Origin: Lasioglossum baleicum
Lineage: Eukaryota; Arthropoda; Insecta; Hymenoptera; Halictidae
Direction: 5' to 3'
Length of the DNA: 64,000 nucleotides
Assembly (NCBI RefSeq): GCF_051020765.1
Contig: NC_134941.1
Coordinates: forward strand, 11,160,001 to 11,224,000
Position numbers and translations under genes: made by a program
The notes under the pieces: model-generated
Database searches by the model: none
What the model saw: the letters and a program-made list of their open reading frames with translations, nothing else
What the model was told of the DNA's origin: nothing
Part shown: positions 36,544-48,958 of the stretch, in pieces
How the letters are laid out: each line of letters starts with the position of its first letter
Position numbering within the stretch: the first letter of the stretch is position 1

Positions 36544-39500
36544 TTAGCTGGACGCTTGAGACTGTTGTTGCGACTGAGATTTATTCCGATGCTCGTAATT
36601 CACTAGTCTTTGTCCGACGAGGTATTTGTCATTCTTTATATGTTCGTAGAATTTCTTAAACTGACGAATTTGAAAATATATAATCATACACACTAAGTTT
36701 ACCATCAGAAGGAAAGGATATAAATGTCTGGCGATCAGAATTTGTGTTTGCAAATTTGTAATCAATAATGGTACTATTCCATAGGCTACGGCATACGGAA
36801 CGGCTAGGGCAAGACCGGAGCAACATATTACCGGAGCCGCCAATTCGGTTACGATAAATTTTAGATCTATTTCCCTAATGCCGTCGTTATATGCTCGTTC
36901 GATCGCCATGCGAATTCTCCAGTCCGGTCCCATCATTGTAATGGCTGTTGCAATTTTCGTGTACAACACACCTAAAGCCCAATCTTGCCAGATGAATAAT
37001 ATTGGATTTTGTACCAGTGGTACGCGTAATGGTACTACGACAACCAATTCGAGAAGGAGACCAAACAAGAGAGGTATTAGGCCAATAAGTAGGAAAAATG
37101 CAACAGACGCTTTCACGCCTATGATCGCCCAATGCTTCACTTTGTCCAACACGGCTCTTCGTCCACGTGGTAGCCATGAAAACGCTAAAGCCAATCCTCT
37201 TGCTGCCGCCCAACATACGTACATTCCACAAGCTACCGTGTAAAGCTCGTGTACTCGTCCAGATAAAGCAACCACTGCTTCGTTCGTTTCTAGAAAATTC
37301 CCATAACAAGGTATAAATAATGTAATAGGTGTAAATATGCAGGATGAGTCTCGACACATGACAACTTCAAATAACTTTTAAGTTATGTGTTGTACAAATC
37401 AATTTTTGAAACAAATGTTGCATGGTTTCCGGGGGAGATTTATTTATCGAGATACGGCCTCAATGCACAATATTTTTCTCGAATTCGGATAAAGTATTAT
37501 ATAATTCCTAAAATATTTGTAGGAGAAAGTTTATTTCTGATTATGAGTGATTATAAGTGAACGAATGAGTGAACTGTCTCTAGTATTTCTACAGTTATTG
37601 CAGCACATGCACTTAATGATACGTTATCGCATCTCTACAGGCATCGTTGACGGCTTGGATAAATTTCATTTCTAATATTCAAAAACTTTGATTTTTATTA
37701 ATTTTGAGTCCTATTTGGCAGTAAGAAACTAAAGGTAATCCTTGTGTCTCGACAAAAAAGCAAAATAACAAAAAATAGTTCACAGTTCAGAGATTTGAAG
37801 TCGTCATGTTACAAGACAACCTGTTTATGAGCTCGAGTATATTGTTATTGTAAATGTAAATCTTACCGGAACCACTCAAAGTAGGTGGTAACACTGGCGG
37901 AGATGGAGCAGGTGCTCCAACCATCCACAATGCCATTACTCTGCGTCCCAGCCAAACAGGAAGAGTCATTGCGATCAAACTTGCGATAACGAGAGAAACG
38001 CATACGCAGAACAAAAGACCGATCAGTCTAGCGGGAAACCAGCGTGGTCTAACGTATGGTTGAAAAGTTGTAGGTCCGTCCCTTTGTAGTAATGCCTGAT
38101 GCGCGGCGCCTAAATCGAGATGTTGCGGCTCTTCGATCACCGCTGGTCCTGGATCCTCTGTCTGATCCCTTAGAAGGTACGATTGGAGATCCAACATCCA
38201 GGCCACTACTCGACACCAGCCCCTGACGAGAGATTTTAACCATGTACGCGTATGAGTTTGTTCCAACAATGCAGGAAGAACCACTTGCAGCAACAACAGT
38301 TCCAAGGAAAACTCGCTGACCTGTAAAAAGAGTATTTTAACAGATACAAAATCACTGTCGCAGCTAGTGATCGCTTACCTGAGCTTCGCTTTGAACAGTC
38401 ACTGTATATGGTAAAAATCCTGGCCATGCCCATCGTAAAAGTTTCACCGGCAGCCATAACATTAATAAAATAGATGTTCCAAATATAACTGTGGACGCAA
38501 CGAGTCTTTTCACGTGTCTCAAAATTGGAAGATGTATCATTTCTTGGATAGGCGAGAAATCGGGATCGTTCAAATTCCTCAAGAACCATAGTACACCAGG
38601 CCGCAACACTTCCCGTAACAGTAGAATAAACGAAGCGAAATAATATACATAAATCATTCCAACCAACCAATGAATAAACATCGAAGTGCCGGGAGCTAAT
38701 CTGAACGAGGATTCTCTGTCTCTGAGCGTAGCGTCGAACATTGCTAACGAACAAATGTCTAACCACCAGCCGCATACCAAAGGAAGTACGCCTATCTCCA
38801 CGACGGATAGCAAAGAAACCTTTACTATAACGTAACATAAGCCTAGTATACGTTGCGAGTCGTAGAAACCTAGGACACCCGCCAGTGTGTGAAGAACTAC
38901 CAAACAGACCCCGATCACATAATAACCGCACAATGTTGTCACTAGTCCTTCGAAATGGGACGCGGCTGCGTACTCTTGTAATCCTAATCCAGCTATCGCG
39001 AAGCTACCGATGTGGTAAGGGCAGAAAGCAAAAACCTGGAAAAGAAAAATAGAATGAGCTATTTCGATTAGTAGGAATGAACTCGTGAACGTTTCGTTGA
39101 AATTATTAGGTTGTTGCATATGAAAATTTTGCAATGCGTTTTGATCACACAAGAAATACTATTACAGAAATTAAAATGTTAATGATGTGAATATATTAAA
39201 AATCGGACATTTCATATGCAACGACCTAATATTTCGTCGATACATACCATGATAAATAGAGTATTCAGGGACACAACCCAAAACACGTGTTCGAGAAAAA
39301 CTAAAGACCCATCCAATCCGAGAAGACGTTCCCAAGTTAATTCTTCAGCTGGTCTGTCCCATTCCATAGGATTCCAATTGGCTTCTTCGGCTTCTCCTTG
39401 GGCTTGACCTTGAGCTTGACCTTGAGGTTGAGCTTGACCTTGGTCTCTCCACCCTTCGCCGGGTCCCGCGTTCGCTTGTTCACCGTCTACTCCCACCTGT

Positions 39501-41345
39501 TCTATTCGAGGTACTTCCCTGGGTGGTTGTTCGATGTTTCTAGGAGGCGTAGGTTCTTCCATGTCTCTAGGAGGTATTAACGGTTCTATATCTCTGGGAG
39601 CTACAGGAGGCTCCAAATCTCTTGGAGGTTGATCTATCTGTGGCTCTGGATTTCTCGCAGCTACTTGCTGTTCGATATCTCTATCGATCCCTTCGGTTCC
39701 GTCTATCCTTTGATTATCCGCTAAATTATTATCTTCTACCCTATGTTGTCCTTCTCCATTTCCGTCCCCAGGAAAATTTAGAACGTCTATTATCAGAACG
39801 GGAGGTTGGTTCACAAAAGGTGGAACGTTATTATTATCTTGAATTTCCTGTTGCAAAAGGGCTCTTTGCCTTTGAGGTATGTTCGCGTTAAATGGAACCA
39901 CAGGCACTACCACTATGTCTCGTTCGAGCCAATCTGGTCCGTCGGCATGTAAAATTTGTTCTCTCAACCACACCAAACCGATGAACGCGAATAGCGTACA
40001 AGTAACTACGAAACAGCCATGAAATACATCAGACGATATATTTTCTGTGGATAGCATGTCCCTTGGTAACGACATTATCTGCAACAACCAAGAATACGAT
40101 ATTGTTTTCGCTGTTTTACGTGTAGTTATATTTACAACCAGGGACTTAATACCGGTAAAATTTTCATACCGGTATTATGCCAGGAGGCTGTACCGATACC
40201 GAATTAATACCGAAATCGTTAAAATACCGGTTTCGGTACAATCGATATTTTACCGAAACCGAAATAAATACCAGTATTTTTTCGGTTTCTCCAATGAAAG
40301 CATGCCCAAATAAAAAGGAACTGCATGCCACCTAAATTAGTTAAGTATACACAATATAAATACGTTCCGTCGTAAAACCCTCCGTGCGAAGGAACAAGCG
40401 CGGGTCCGAATTCAGATAAACTATTTATAGAGCTTTTCAGATGTACCTCCCAATTAAGTGATTTTTGAACCTTTTTTTTTATCATTATATATTTGACAAA
40501 TATATTTTATTCTTATCAATAACATTTACTAAAATTTGCATCTCAACATTAATTATTAGACTCCGGATTTTATGCATTTATAATAAAAATGAGCGTATTA
40601 ATATATTATTTTCACCACATTAAAATTATTAATGAAGAATATAGATTTATATTTAGCTCCTGCATCTTGCAATTGATGCACAAACATTTTATTTTGCATA
40701 AACATCCGGAGTCTATTAATTATTAATAAGACATGTGAGTCGTGGAATACCTTGTGCATGATCGTGAAGCAGTTAATGTGTATTCTATACATTGGAAAAA
40801 CCAAAATAATTACAAGTAAATATATGTAAATATACCAGTATTTTCATATACCGGTATTCCGATATTTCGGTTTCTATAACATTTAGGAAGAAATAACCGA
40901 AAAATACATATAAATATATATAAAGTATAAGTCCCTGTTTATAACTTAAAATACTTACTCGAATCAGATCTAGAGGTCCACTGAACAAAGCTCTGTACGT
41001 TCTGCAAGCAGTTAATGGAACAACGCCGAGCCATGCTATCGCAACTAAAGTATAATGTAGCCAATATTTAACAGCTGTGACTATGTTCGAGAATAATCCA
41101 CCGATCACATCTCTTAACGGTAAACGGCGTGGCATGTCAGGGCTATAGATCGGCGTAAACGAAAATCGGTGTCCGCATAGTTCACAGTATTCTTTGCGCG
41201 AGTAACGCAACCATTGCACTAAACATTCTTGGTGTATCCATTTAATACTGCCGGTACAAATGCAAGGATGAAACAACGGTCTGTCCGCTAGACCTTCGGA
41301 TCGGCAGACCCTGCAGATATCTGCACCTAACATGCCTTCTGTCAT
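36544..41345 (-). CDS. MARCHF6: E3 ubiquitin ligase MARCHF6 (TEB4/Doa10)
   Basis: This is a polytopic ER ubiquitin ligase of the ERAD pathway. Coding exons are complement(36544..37289, 37867..38320, 38379..39035, 39248..40078, 40959..41345), 3075 bp, 1024 residues, somewhat longer than the 910-residue human protein. The N-terminal RING-CH finger is CRVCRSEGLADRPLFHPC.C..IHQECLVQW...EYCELC (about residues 11-58). The conserved TPIYSPDMPRRLP and LVAIAWLGVVPLTACR follow. Exon 2 adds a long Pro/Asp/Glu/Gln linker before EWDRPAEELTWERLLGLDGS. The Doa10/TEB4 core (CGWWLDICSLAMFDATL, YFASFILLLREVLRPG, LNDPDFSPIQEMIHLPI) and many membrane helices come next. The C-terminal signature is FYEHIKNDKYLVGQRLVNYE. 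A 5' UTR intron is visible: donor at 41768/67 and acceptor just above 41387. Confidence 0.96.
40139..40937. mobile_element. hAT-type non-autonomous transposon (799 bp)
   Basis: It sits in MARCHF6 intron 1. The left end CAGGGACTTAATACCGG and inverted right end CAGGGACTTATACTT match over ten bases. The 8-bp flanks TTTACAAC (40131-40138) and TTTATAAC (40938-40945) differ by one base. Subterminal sequence is rich in ACCGAAACCGAAAT-like repeats. A family 3 MITE is nested at 40557-40715. Confidence 0.8.
40557..40715. repeat. TA-flanked MITE, family 3, nested in the hAT element
   Basis: It begins TAGACTCCGGATTTTATGCA and ends GCATAAACATCCGGAGTCTA, about 159 bp. The compensating CTCCGG/CCGGAG change in both ends shows that the two TIRs have been kept matched. 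Confidence 0.8.
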
Positions 41346-42329
41346 GTTTGGTTTGTCTTTAAACAATTGATCGGAGTAACAATGTTGCTGAAAAAATAGA
41401 ATAATTAATATAGAACAGGTGTACAGAATCGAACAACAAGGTGCATATGTAGTGTTTTACGTATATTTAGTGTTTACGATCATTGCGAGAAATTCAGATA
41501 CGAACAATAACCGTAATACGCCGTAAACAAAAGTGTTTTATCGATCGAATAGTTCCTTCGTAGAAACCGATCTCGAAATTGCGAAATGTTAAACGTGGAA
41601 AAACACTTCAACATTTATTAATTACTACGGAGAAAAATAGAAGGTTCTATCGAAAGCAGAGAAGGTGGTATAGAATTCGAAGTATCTACGCGCGATATCA
41701 ACTCGACGAGAAATAAATTCGTTTCAAATTTATCAATATTATCTAAAAGCAAATTATTGTCTACTCACCTGTGCCTTGACGGAAACGCATGAAATCCAAA
41801 ACTATCGTGCAAAATATTGAAAATGTCTACTGTTACTTACAGCTCTTTCTTTTTTATGTTAACATAGTTGCAACATTTGCGACGCAAAAGTTACTGTCGC
41901 CCGCGAGAAATATCGCTGATAATGTTTCGAACCGTTCGAAGGATCATTATTTCAGTAAAAATACGCTTGTCTAAAGATTTTATTACTGTTATCGATGATC
42001 GCTCGATCCAAGATATATTTTTATCAATAGGGATATTGCGACGTCAAGTTTCGCATATTGCTCGATACAATCGAACTACAATCATCTGCAATCATCAGAG
42101 TAATGTCAACGGCGGCAACCGAAAGTTCGTTTCGTTGTACGTTTTACCTGGTTTTACCACATACAAACTAATAATTATTTAAACGGAATGTAAAGTGCTC
42201 GGTGAATGTTTTGTGTGTTCAACGAAATCAGTGCGGAGATTTTAAAATAAGAATATGCATACATAGTGGACCAATGTAACCTTATTTAACAGAGATGTTA
42301 TAGACAATTTATAACCTCGCGGGATTGGA
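41346..42329. promoter_or_regulatory. Divergent upstream region of MARCHF6 (-) and TOP3A (+)
   Basis: It includes a likely MARCHF6 5' UTR exon ending at 41769 (CACAG|GTGAGT on the minus strand) and intron. The core promoters cannot be set by eye. Confidence 0.45.
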
Positions 42330-45300
42330 ATGTGTCGGACTTTGAATATGTTGATATTTTACACGAAGTCACTCGATGTGTTGACATTAAATCTTTCTAA
42401 ACAGTACCTTTCTCTCGCAAGATATTCAAAATCGAAAGAGGTCATGAAAGTCCTGAACGTTGCAGAGAAAAATGATGCTGCGAAAAATATCGCCGGTTAT
42501 TTGTCTCGGGGTAATAGCAGACGAGTAAGTAATATTTAGGATCTTTATATGCATTTATCGGAAAATTGAGTAGATGAAATTCAAAACTGTTGAAAAATTG
42601 TTTAAATTGAAGATGTCGGTATACACAGTCAGTCCCATACTTATAGCCCCCAACTTATTATTACATTATAAGACTTAGGGACTGACCGTATGATTTAACA
42701 TTCAATTTGGTTTCTATATTTTGCAATTGACGCAGACAATTTTTATTTTGCATAAAGATTCGCTGTCTAGTAATATTGTTTTTCATTTGAAACAAGTTAG
42801 AATTACAATGAAATAATAATTGAACTTTCCTATTGTGTTACAGAGAGAAGGATATTCCCCTTATAATAAAATTTACGAATTCAACTCGAATTTATGGAAT
42901 CAAAATTGTGATATGCTTATGACCTCTGTGTCTGGCCACTTGTTGAATTACGCGTTTACAGGAGCATATCGTCAATGGCAAGGCTGTCATCCTCTAAGTT
43001 TATTCGATGCGCCGGTCACAAAGCAATGTATCGAAGAGATATCTGTAAAGATTAAGCAAACTTTAGAAAGAGAAGTGAAGAAGTGCAGCGCATTAATCAT
43101 TTGGACGGATTGCGATCGCGAAGGGGAGAACATTGGGTTTGAGATTATTAGCGTCTGCCAAGCGGTGAAACCTAATATACGTATATATAGGTAGTAGCAT
43201 AAATTTGCAAGTAAGTTTAATATGTTCTGTATACTAATAACAAACTTGTCTGTTCGCAGAGCAAAGTTTTCCGAAATCACTCAAGCATCTGTAAACAGAG
43301 CACTTGAGAATCTCTGCGATCCAGATGAAGCGGTTAGCAATGCAGTTGATGTACGGAGCGAACTGGATCTGAGGATAGGTATACAGTACCAGCATTTAAT
43401 GGGTCGACAACGTCTTTAATCGACAACAACTTTACTGTCAACGAATTTAACTGACAACGATTTTAGTTGACGACAGTTTTATTTGTTAGTTATATTGTTT
43501 GTAAAGATGGTGCTCACATTTTATTCTTTAACTATTACACTATAAGATGTTAGATGTAGTCGGTTAACGATGTTGTCGGTCAAAAACTGAATTGGTTATA
43601 AGTAGACAGCGGATCTTTATGCAAAATAAAAATGTTCTACCTGATTTGCAACAAGTTAGAGTGAAATAGAAATTTATTTTCTCTCTTAATATATTTAATA
43701 GGATGAAAATAATATAAGTCTTTTTAAATTCTTCTTTTGTTTTCACTGTTTGGATTACGGCTACTCATTTCTGTCATAAATGCATAAAATCCGCTGTCTA
43801 GTTGTAAGACAACGTATAAATTCTTTGAATGTTTTCACAGTTTTGAATTACATCTACTCATTTTTGTCATGAATGTATAAAAACTACTGTTTATAGGTGC
43901 TGCATTTACTAGGTTTCAAACATTGAGACTACAGAAGGTATTTCCGAGAACTCTTGCAGATATGCTGATCAGTTATGGCAGCTGTCAATTCCCAACCCTA
44001 GGATTCGTAGTCGAAAGATTTCTAGCCATAGAAAGGTTCAAGCCAGAACCATATTGGAAGATAAAAGTAATGGATATTCGTGATGACATTTCGGTGGAAT
44101 TTAGATGGGCGAGAGGAAGGTTGTTTGAAAAATTACCTTGCGAGGTTCTGCTAGAAACGTGTTTGGAACAACCCAATGCCACTGTAGAAAAAGTGACGAG
44201 TAAGCCTAAGAGTAAGTGGAGACCGCTGCCATTGGACACAGTTGTAAGTATAGAATAGTCGTTGAAAGAAAGAGAAAAAGATATTGATGAATTCTTTCTA
44301 ACTAAATATAGGAATTGGAGAAACAAGGGTCCCGGAAACTTCACTTAAGCGCCAAGGAAACCATGAAAATAGCAGAGAAATTATATACTCAAGGTTTAAT
44401 CAGTTATCCGCGTACAGAAACGAATATATTTCCAAAAGAATTGAATCTTGTACCTCTGGTAAATCAGCAAACAAACAGTTCTGCGTGGGGTAATTTTGCG
44501 AGCCAATTGCTGGAGGAGGGATTAAATCCTCGACAAGGAAAGAAATCCGATCAAGCACATCCTCCCATACATCCAATAAAATTTAGCAACAGTTTAGGAG
44601 GTGTAGTTTATCGTTTATACAATTGACAACACATTCCAAACGATTTGTTACGCCATTCTAATTAATTGTTTAATAACAGGCAACGAAGCAAAAGTTTATG
44701 AATTCGTGGTTCGACATTTCTTGGCTTGCTTATCGAAGAACGCAGTAGGTCAAGAAACTACAGTGGAAATTGATATAGCCGGAGAAAAGTTTCTTGCCAA
44801 CGGTCTGCAAATTATTGAACGAAACTATTTAAACGTGTACATATATGAAAGGTGGAGCGACAAAGAAATTCTTGTATATCAAGAAGGACAGATCTTTAGA
44901 CCTACCAGTATAGATATGCTGCAGGAAGAAACGTCTCCACCGCAATTATTAACCGAAGCCGATTTGATTAGTTTAATGGATAAATTCGGCATCGGTACGG
45001 ATGCTACACATGCTGAACACATAGATACGATCAAGTCACGTCAATACGTAGGTTTGGTAGATGGAAAACATTTGATGCCTGGAAAACTTGGAATCGGATT
45101 AGTGATGGGATACGATAACATGGGATTCGAAATGTCGAAACCAAACTTGAGAGCCGATCTAGAGAGGAATCTCAAGTTGTATGTTTTTTCTGTTCTAATT
45201 CACTGAATTACTTTGACCCTTAGTACTCGAATTGCTGTACCATTGTTCAAAATATTGTTTACCAAATATTTAGGAAGAAATATATTTAATTTTCGAGTTA

Positions 45301-47750
45301 AAATAGCTCCGAGTGCAACGGGTTAAACAGTGAACGCAATCTGCAAGATTAACTGTTACTTTTCTGTACAGAGTTTGCGATCGGCAAAAGGATCCAAAGG
45401 ATGTTTTACAAACTCAGATAAATAAATATCGCGATGTGTTTAAAATAGCATTGGAACGTGCTAATTTAATCGACAACGCTTTGGCTGATTATCTCGGGGA
45501 ACAACCAACGGCGACTGAAGGCATACAGATTAATAATCCACCCGAAGAAATTGTTATCTTGAAATGTCCGAAATGCAATTCAAATATGACGCTGAAGGAC
45601 AAAAAACAGGACACTGGAAAATATATTGGCTGTATGGGATTTCCGACCTGTAAGAATGCCATATGGTTTCCGAAGACTGTAGAATCCGTCGAAGTATTGG
45701 ATGATGTTTGTTCGGAAGTACGTATAGATAGTATATCTACGAGTTACGACAACTGGTTTACAAATTAATTTGTTTCTTTCAGTGCGCAGGAAATATGCGT
45801 AAGTTGAAATTCAAGTTGAGTAGAAACGCGTTTCCACTCTTGGGTACTAGTTACACAACTTGCATCGGTGGCTGCGATCCTTCCTTCAACGAAGTAATGA
45901 ATATTAAAGATGAGAACGTTAAGCGTGGCAGGCAAACAACGAACGACAGCGGATACAGTAGTACATTCGATGGATCAAGATCATCTGCTGTTTCCAATCC
46001 ACCCCCAGTAAGAAACAGCGGAGATCAACAAAATCGAGTTCGAAATAGGACAAATTTATCTGAAAATAACACGTCTGTAGGGCTCGTTAGACCTCCAAAC
46101 AACAATAACCAACGCAACAGACCAAGAGACAATAATAGAAACGCTAAGAAACAACACGACTCGAAGAACAACGACACATGGATCGACACGAATCATTTCA
46201 ATACATCGAACAACGACTTTAGACAACCAAGAGTGCAGCAAAGTAACGCGTGGGACACCGATAATAATGCTGTTATTATGTGTAGGTGTCACGAGAACGC
46301 GATTCAGTTGACTGTAAGAAAAGAGGGGCCGAATCAAGGTATACATATCGAATTCAATTGTTCAGATACACACTTACATAATGAAATTTTTACCATTGCG
46401 CTTGTAACACGTGTTTCAGGAAGATTATTCTATAAATGTGCCAAACCTCAAGGCACTGGCTGTGACTTTTTCCTGTGGGCATCAGATACCGCACCACAAC
46501 CGCAGAATAGTGGAAATAGAAACACAAACTACATGGCAAATACCACAAATACTTATGCTGGACCAAGCACTTCTAGTACATGGGGACAAAGTGCAAACAG
46601 TAGTGTCAGGCCTGGTGCTTCGTGGGGACAGAACGATACGTCTGAATCGGGCAGTATTAAATGTAATTGTAATCAATTAGCGAAAGAGTAAGTCAATTTT
46701 CGATATATGTGGTTTTTCGATTAAGTGGGCGCTCCTAAAGATCGCATAACTTTTTTATCATTGGTCCAAAGGAAAATCTGCGGTTTTCATCCTTAAGGAG
46801 GTAAATTCTCGCTTCCAGAATTGCAAGGGTGCAGGATGCGCCTTCTCATTTCTCGATAACGCAAAGACAGGGGGTTTCAGTAGTCAAAAGCGCTAGATAA
46901 AAGATCAATCTAGGCCGCAATCGCTCTTAAAATCCTATTTTTACGTATACGTGGCGTAATTAGCATTATTTGGCAGTGTAATTTACGTGAAGCTGCGCAT
47001 TTAGCTATTTTCATAAAGTTGCAACAGCTACGTGCTGCCAAATAATGCAAATCACGCCTCGTAAACTTTTGAGGTCGATCGCGGCCTAGATTGATCTTTT
47101 ATCTAGCTTTATCTTTAAGGAGGAGTCTAAGCTCTCGTTTTTAAACATATGCTCATTGCAATGTCGACCGATGTTGATAAAATTTTCAGTATACATATAA
47201 GTTACCGAAATCTTCCAAACGCGTTGACAAAGCATTTTTTAAATTTTGTATGATTCGTACCAATTGCAATCTAAACAAATATCATTCTCAAGCAAACTAG
47301 TCGATCTACCATCTTAAAAAAAATTCAAATCATTTGAACCAATTTTAGAAAAGTTATCCACTTAGAATTGTCCCCGACTGTACATTCTTTTCACCTGTAT
47401 TGTAGACGAACTGTTCAGAAAGACGGTCCTAACAAAGGGCGACTGTTCTATTCGTGTCCGAAACCGATGAACGAGTCTTGCAACTTCTTCCAATGGGCAG
47501 ACGATACCACTCAGAATCATAATGCATCTTTCGGGGAACGAGGTAGAGGTAGAGGACGTGAAAATACACAAAAGAAGCCACGAGCTACCGGTAGCAAAAG
47601 AAAATGCGGTGTTTGTGGAATAGAAGGTTCTCATCTTTATTTATGTTTCAGTATAAGAATTATTATGTACATTCGTTGCTTTTACATTACATTATATTTA
47701 CACTTTTAGGGCACACGAGAAAAACTTGTCCACAAAATGCTATGGATTAG
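42330..47750 (+). CDS. TOP3A: DNA topoisomerase 3-alpha
   Basis: This is a type IA topoisomerase acting with BLM/RMI in double-Holliday-junction dissolution and in mitochondrial DNA decatenation. Eleven exons (42330..42524, 42844..43190, 43260..43378, 43897..44243, 44312..44600, 44680..45178, 45372..45717, 45783..46338, 46420..46687, 47406..47626, 47710..47750) give 3228 bp and 1075 residues. Residues 1-38 are an uncharged, Leu/Lys-containing leader that could target mitochondria. The second ATG (42444) begins MKVLNVAEKNDAAKNI, the nuclear-form start. The Toprim motif is IIWTDCDREGENIGFE. The catalytic tyrosine is in QGLISYPRTETN, at about residue 368. A zinc motif CPKCNSNM..CMGFPTC and two GRF zinc fingers (MCRCHENA..CAKPQGTGCDFFLW and CNCNQLA..CPKPMNESCNFFQW) follow. 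A final CxxC..H..C knuckle is KCGVCGIEGHTRKTC. Introns hold families 1, 3 and 4 MITEs. Confidence 0.96.
42536..42770. repeat. TA-flanked MITE, family 3 (degraded copy)
   Basis: It lies in TOP3A intron 1. The left end GGATCTTTATATGCATTTA has lost the outer CTGC, and the right end reads GCATAAAGATTCGCTGTCTA. Confidence 0.55.
43603..43800. repeat. TA-flanked MITE, family 3
   Basis: It lies in TOP3A intron 3, with TAGACAGCGGATCTTTATGC at the left and GCATAAAATCCGCTGTCTA at the right. A second, partial right end (TTTTTGTCATGAATGTATAA) follows at about 43856-43890, immediately before the next exon. Confidence 0.75.
45213..45326. repeat. TTAA element, family 4 (short copy)
   Basis: It lies in a TOP3A intron and runs from GACCCTTAGTACTCGAATTG to TCCGAGTGCAACGGGTTAA, with the internal ATTGCTGTACCATTGTTCA shared with other family 4 copies. 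Confidence 0.6.
46793..47117. repeat. TTAA palindromic MITE, family 1 (copy e)
   Basis: It lies in a TOP3A intron with TTAA at both ends. The inverted arms GCGCTAGATAAAAGATCAAT and ATTGATCTTTTATCTAGC flank AGCTATTTTCATAAAGTTGC. Confidence 0.75.
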
Positions 47751-47974
47751 CAAGAAGATTGATTCAATAACATTGTACATACACATTATAATTATAAGCG
47801 GATTAATTTCACACAATTCCTGTGATTAATCGATATTCATTTTTAGAATTCACTATGTGCCTTCGATAGATTCAATGTGTACATACAAATAATATATAAA
47901 TATGTGCGTATTTATGTATTCGTGCTAAGTTGATTAAAACATGTGTAAAGTTTCAGCGTGTCCTCGCGATACAA

Positions 47975-48516
47975 TCAATTTCTTTTCAGTCTATCCAGTT
48001 CTTCCCTTTGCAGATTACATTCTGCCGTTGCCTGTGTCAACTGAAAAATGACAAATCAAATCATAAATTTTAAACAATATTAGATGCACTCTAGAAGCTT
48101 TTTGTGTCTGAAACAAACAGAGAAACACCAACCATATCGAGAAGTACTTCAAATTTTAATGTCAATAAATTATTTTCCTCCTCCAATCTCCTTACTTCTT
48201 TTTTAAGCTTTTCATTTTCTTTGTAAGTTCCTCCAATCGTACCAGACTCTATATTAGAAAATACGCGCCAGATATTTTAATAAAACAAAAGTCTATTATT
48301 AGATCGATACAGTTTTGTTAAATTTCTTTTACCTGGAATCCATAAACCTGACTGAAAAATAGCTTCCTGATCGCCTAATTTCAAACGTATAGGCCCCACA
48401 TTGGGACCGAGTTCTTTTTCAATTCGTTGCGGACTTAAATCCTTATTTACTAAAAAAACACCGGCCTTTCTGATAGGTGTTTTTTTTGGAGAAAACTTGT
48501 TGGAAAATAAAGGCAT
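47975..48516 (-). CDS. Cby: Chibby, beta-catenin antagonist / basal-body protein
   Basis: Chibby is a small coiled-coil protein that binds beta-catenin/Armadillo and works at ciliary transition zones. Exons complement(47975..48040, 48133..48248, 48333..48516) give 366 bp and 121 residues, close to the 126-residue human CBY1. The N-terminus MPLFSNKFSPKKTPIRKAG matches the family's MPFFGNTFSPKKTPPRK pattern. LGPNVGPIRLKLGDQEAIFQ followed by SGLWIPG corresponds to the conserved middle. The C-terminal leucine-zipper coiled coil is ENEKLKKEVRRLEEENNLLT then LKFEVLLDML, ending AECNLQREELDRLKRN. The three phases agree. The gene converges on TOP3A with 224 bp between stops. Confidence 0.94.
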
Positions 48517-48958
48517 CGTATGAATCGTATCTATTTACCTATAGTATCGCGGATATTATATTAAATACTCCAAATATATACAATTAAATATATCTACTCA
48601 TTTTATTTTTACAATAAAAGGTTGTTTGTCATAGTTGCATTCCAGTTAACAGAAGCTTTTACGGATTGTTAGAATAGGTTAGAATATAATAGCATATGTT
48701 TTTCTTTTGTTTCTGAGCTGAGCAGACAACAGCAGACAATTCGTTAGACAAGGTGAGCAGATTGTGCGACGAGGATAGAACTAGAAGAGAGGCGCCATCT
48801 ACAACGGAAACTTCGGGTGGAGAAATGGGAGAATGTAACAATTTATGATAATCGTATTGTAATTTGTTTAATGAAAAATAAACAACATTAGTTACAACAT
48901 TTAATATCTTCTTTTCTGCCAACCCTCTACATGACTATTCGATAGCTATGTCTATAAT

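Noticed and set aside
48659..48922. Minus-strand 87-codon frame upstream of chibby
   Set aside because: It has no ATG at its start, no recognisable domain, and overlaps the edge of the repeat block.
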